Source: Rhizobium cauense (GTDB lineage Bacteria > Pseudomonadota > Alphaproteobacteria > Rhizobiales > Rhizobiaceae). From it: DNA of 64,000 nt. The notes beneath the pieces are model-generated. The model saw only the letters and a list, made by a program, of their open reading frames with translations. It searched no databases and had not been told where the DNA came from. Shown in pieces: positions 63,448-64,000 of the stretch (position 1 is the stretch's first letter; every line of letters starts with the position of its first letter). Made by a program: the position numbers and the translations under genes. The stretch is taken from the NCBI RefSeq assembly GCF_019511525.1, contig NZ_JAEUAT010000027.1:1-64000 (forward strand), in the 5' to 3' direction.

Positions 63448-63732
63448 TGGATAACCCTTTGCCGTCGATCAGCCCCGCCTGCCATACGACAGTGTTGTTA
63501 CAGTGAATGCACCGCAGCAAGGCTGTTTCCTTTAATTCGCAACCGCAAAAAGTCTGCCGCATTATTTGATGTACATCAAGTGGAAAATTTAATTTTATTT
63601 TGCAGTGCAGAACCGTTGCAAAAACTACTCATGTTCCTATTGTGTTACGAACGTTGTGCTTGAGATATCGACTCTTTTTCAATTGCACTATACTGTCATC
63701 TTCTACTGGGAGGACAGTTTCGGGGACGATCA
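63448..63732. other. Divergent promoter region with a FNR/FixK-type box
   Basis: About 285 bp, AT-rich towards its right half, between the HAD gene and the FAD-protein gene. It contains the symmetric box at 63566-63579, listed separately. Confidence 0.55.
63566..63579. promoter_or_regulatory. FNR/FixK-type anaerobox
   Basis: TTGATGTACATCAA is a perfect match to the FNR/FixK consensus TTGAT-N4-ATCAA. It lies about 160 bp upstream of the FAD-protein start and about 125 bp upstream of the HAD start on the other strand. A T/A-rich stretch follows, as would fit a -10 region 20-25 bp further on. FixK-type control by low oxygen is established in rhizobia; its use here is inference. Confidence 0.65.
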
Positions 63733-64000
63733 ATGGATGAATTAAGCCATCATTCCTCACGCATGTCCGCAGTGCAGCAATTTGATGTCATCGTGCTAGG
63801 CGCCGGCATTTCCGGCCTCGTCGCTGCGTCAATATTTTCAGCACAGGGTAACCGTGTCGTCGTCGTTGACGAATATGATCATGTCGGCGGCAACCACATG
63901 GATTGGTCGTCCGACGAAGGCTACACATTCGATGTTGGAAGCTTAATCTTCCAGGATGATTCCCCTTTGCTTCGGCATTTTCCGGAGCTTCTTGAACATT
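63733..64000 (+). CDS. FAD-dependent oxidoreductase / UDP-galactopyranose-mutase-like (cut by window end)
   Basis: The first 89 codons of a flavoprotein run off the window. The N-terminus has the dinucleotide-binding motif VIVLGAGISGLVAASIFSAQ followed by VVVVDEYDHVGGNHMDW, a pattern shared by UDP-galactopyranose mutases and related amine-oxidase-like enzymes. The ATG follows GGGGACG. If it is a mutase, it would make UDP-galactofuranose for the polysaccharide. Only the cofactor part is visible, so the substrate cannot be decided. Confidence 0.75.
   Translation, partial: MDELSHHSSRMSAVQQFDVIVLGAGISGLVAASIFSAQGNRVVVVDEYDHVGGNHMDWSSDEGYTFDVGSLIFQDDSPLLRHFPELLEH

Noticed and set aside
1..64000. 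CRISPR array, insertion sequence or prophage
   Set aside because: No regularly spaced repeats, transposase, integrase or phage structural genes were recognised anywhere in the window.

Overview
The window looks like DNA from a Rhizobiaceae-type alphaproteobacterium (Rhizobium/Ensifer/Agrobacterium relatives). This rests on several markers: ExoY/ExoF/ExoP-type exopolysaccharide genes, a small ExoX/SyrA-like repressor, an HWE-family sensor kinase, a DUF3422 protein, a half-size FrcA-like sugar ABC ATPase, and a high-GC coding style with AT-rich promoters. No rRNA, complete tRNA, insertion sequence, phage or CRISPR array was seen. The mix of catabolic operons and a surface-polysaccharide locus would suit a megaplasmid/chromid or an accessory chromosomal region, but the sequence does not prove which.

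Left part (1-13 kb). A LuxR-type regulator with an intact acyl-homoserine-lactone pocket is followed by decayed DNA: a GntR C-terminal fragment abutting a frameshifted SDR fragment, and a ParE-toxin-like relic. Next is a compact ribitol locus. A divergent LacI regulator, a perfect 13+13 bp palindrome in the shared promoter, a periplasmic binding protein, an ATPase and a permease feed ribitol 2-dehydrogenase and D-ribulokinase, so ribitol is imported, oxidised to D-ribulose and phosphorylated. Two divergently placed PhoB-like proteins with degenerate receiver domains follow; the second is translationally coupled to a metal-dependent amidohydrolase.

Middle part (13-40 kb). A minus-strand operon (TauD dioxygenase, RraA-like, nitrilase, ornithine-cyclodeaminase-like, MmgE/PrpD) looks like an uncharacterised pathway for a nitrogen-containing acid. 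After it come a YidB protein, a hybrid HWE sensor kinase, two secreted low-complexity Gly/Asn-rich proteins, a DUF3422 protein, a YdiJ-type D-2-hydroxyglutarate dehydrogenase, a 15-bp direct repeat resembling tRNA 3' ends, a polyamine-type ABC importer operon, and stress-type genes (PNPOx-like, SDR, MgtC).

Right part (40.5-64 kb). This is a surface-polysaccharide locus with a nearly complete Wzx/Wzy-type toolkit. Precursors come from galE, manC and manB. An ExoY-like transferase starts the lipid-linked unit, and a GT4 and a GT4-GT2 fusion extend it. Two acyltransferase-3 proteins and a GMC oxidoreductase/epimerase pair may modify it. A flippase and a candidate polymerase move and polymerise it, and an ExoP-like co-polymerase and ExoF-like outer-membrane protein export it. 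A large HAD protein and a FAD protein cut by the window edge complete the set. Three regulatory features stand out: the ExoX-like small protein, a 27-bp palindrome upstream of exoY, and a perfect FNR/FixK-type box before the last gene. The ExoP-like protein appears to have lost the Walker motifs and tyrosine tail of a BY-kinase.
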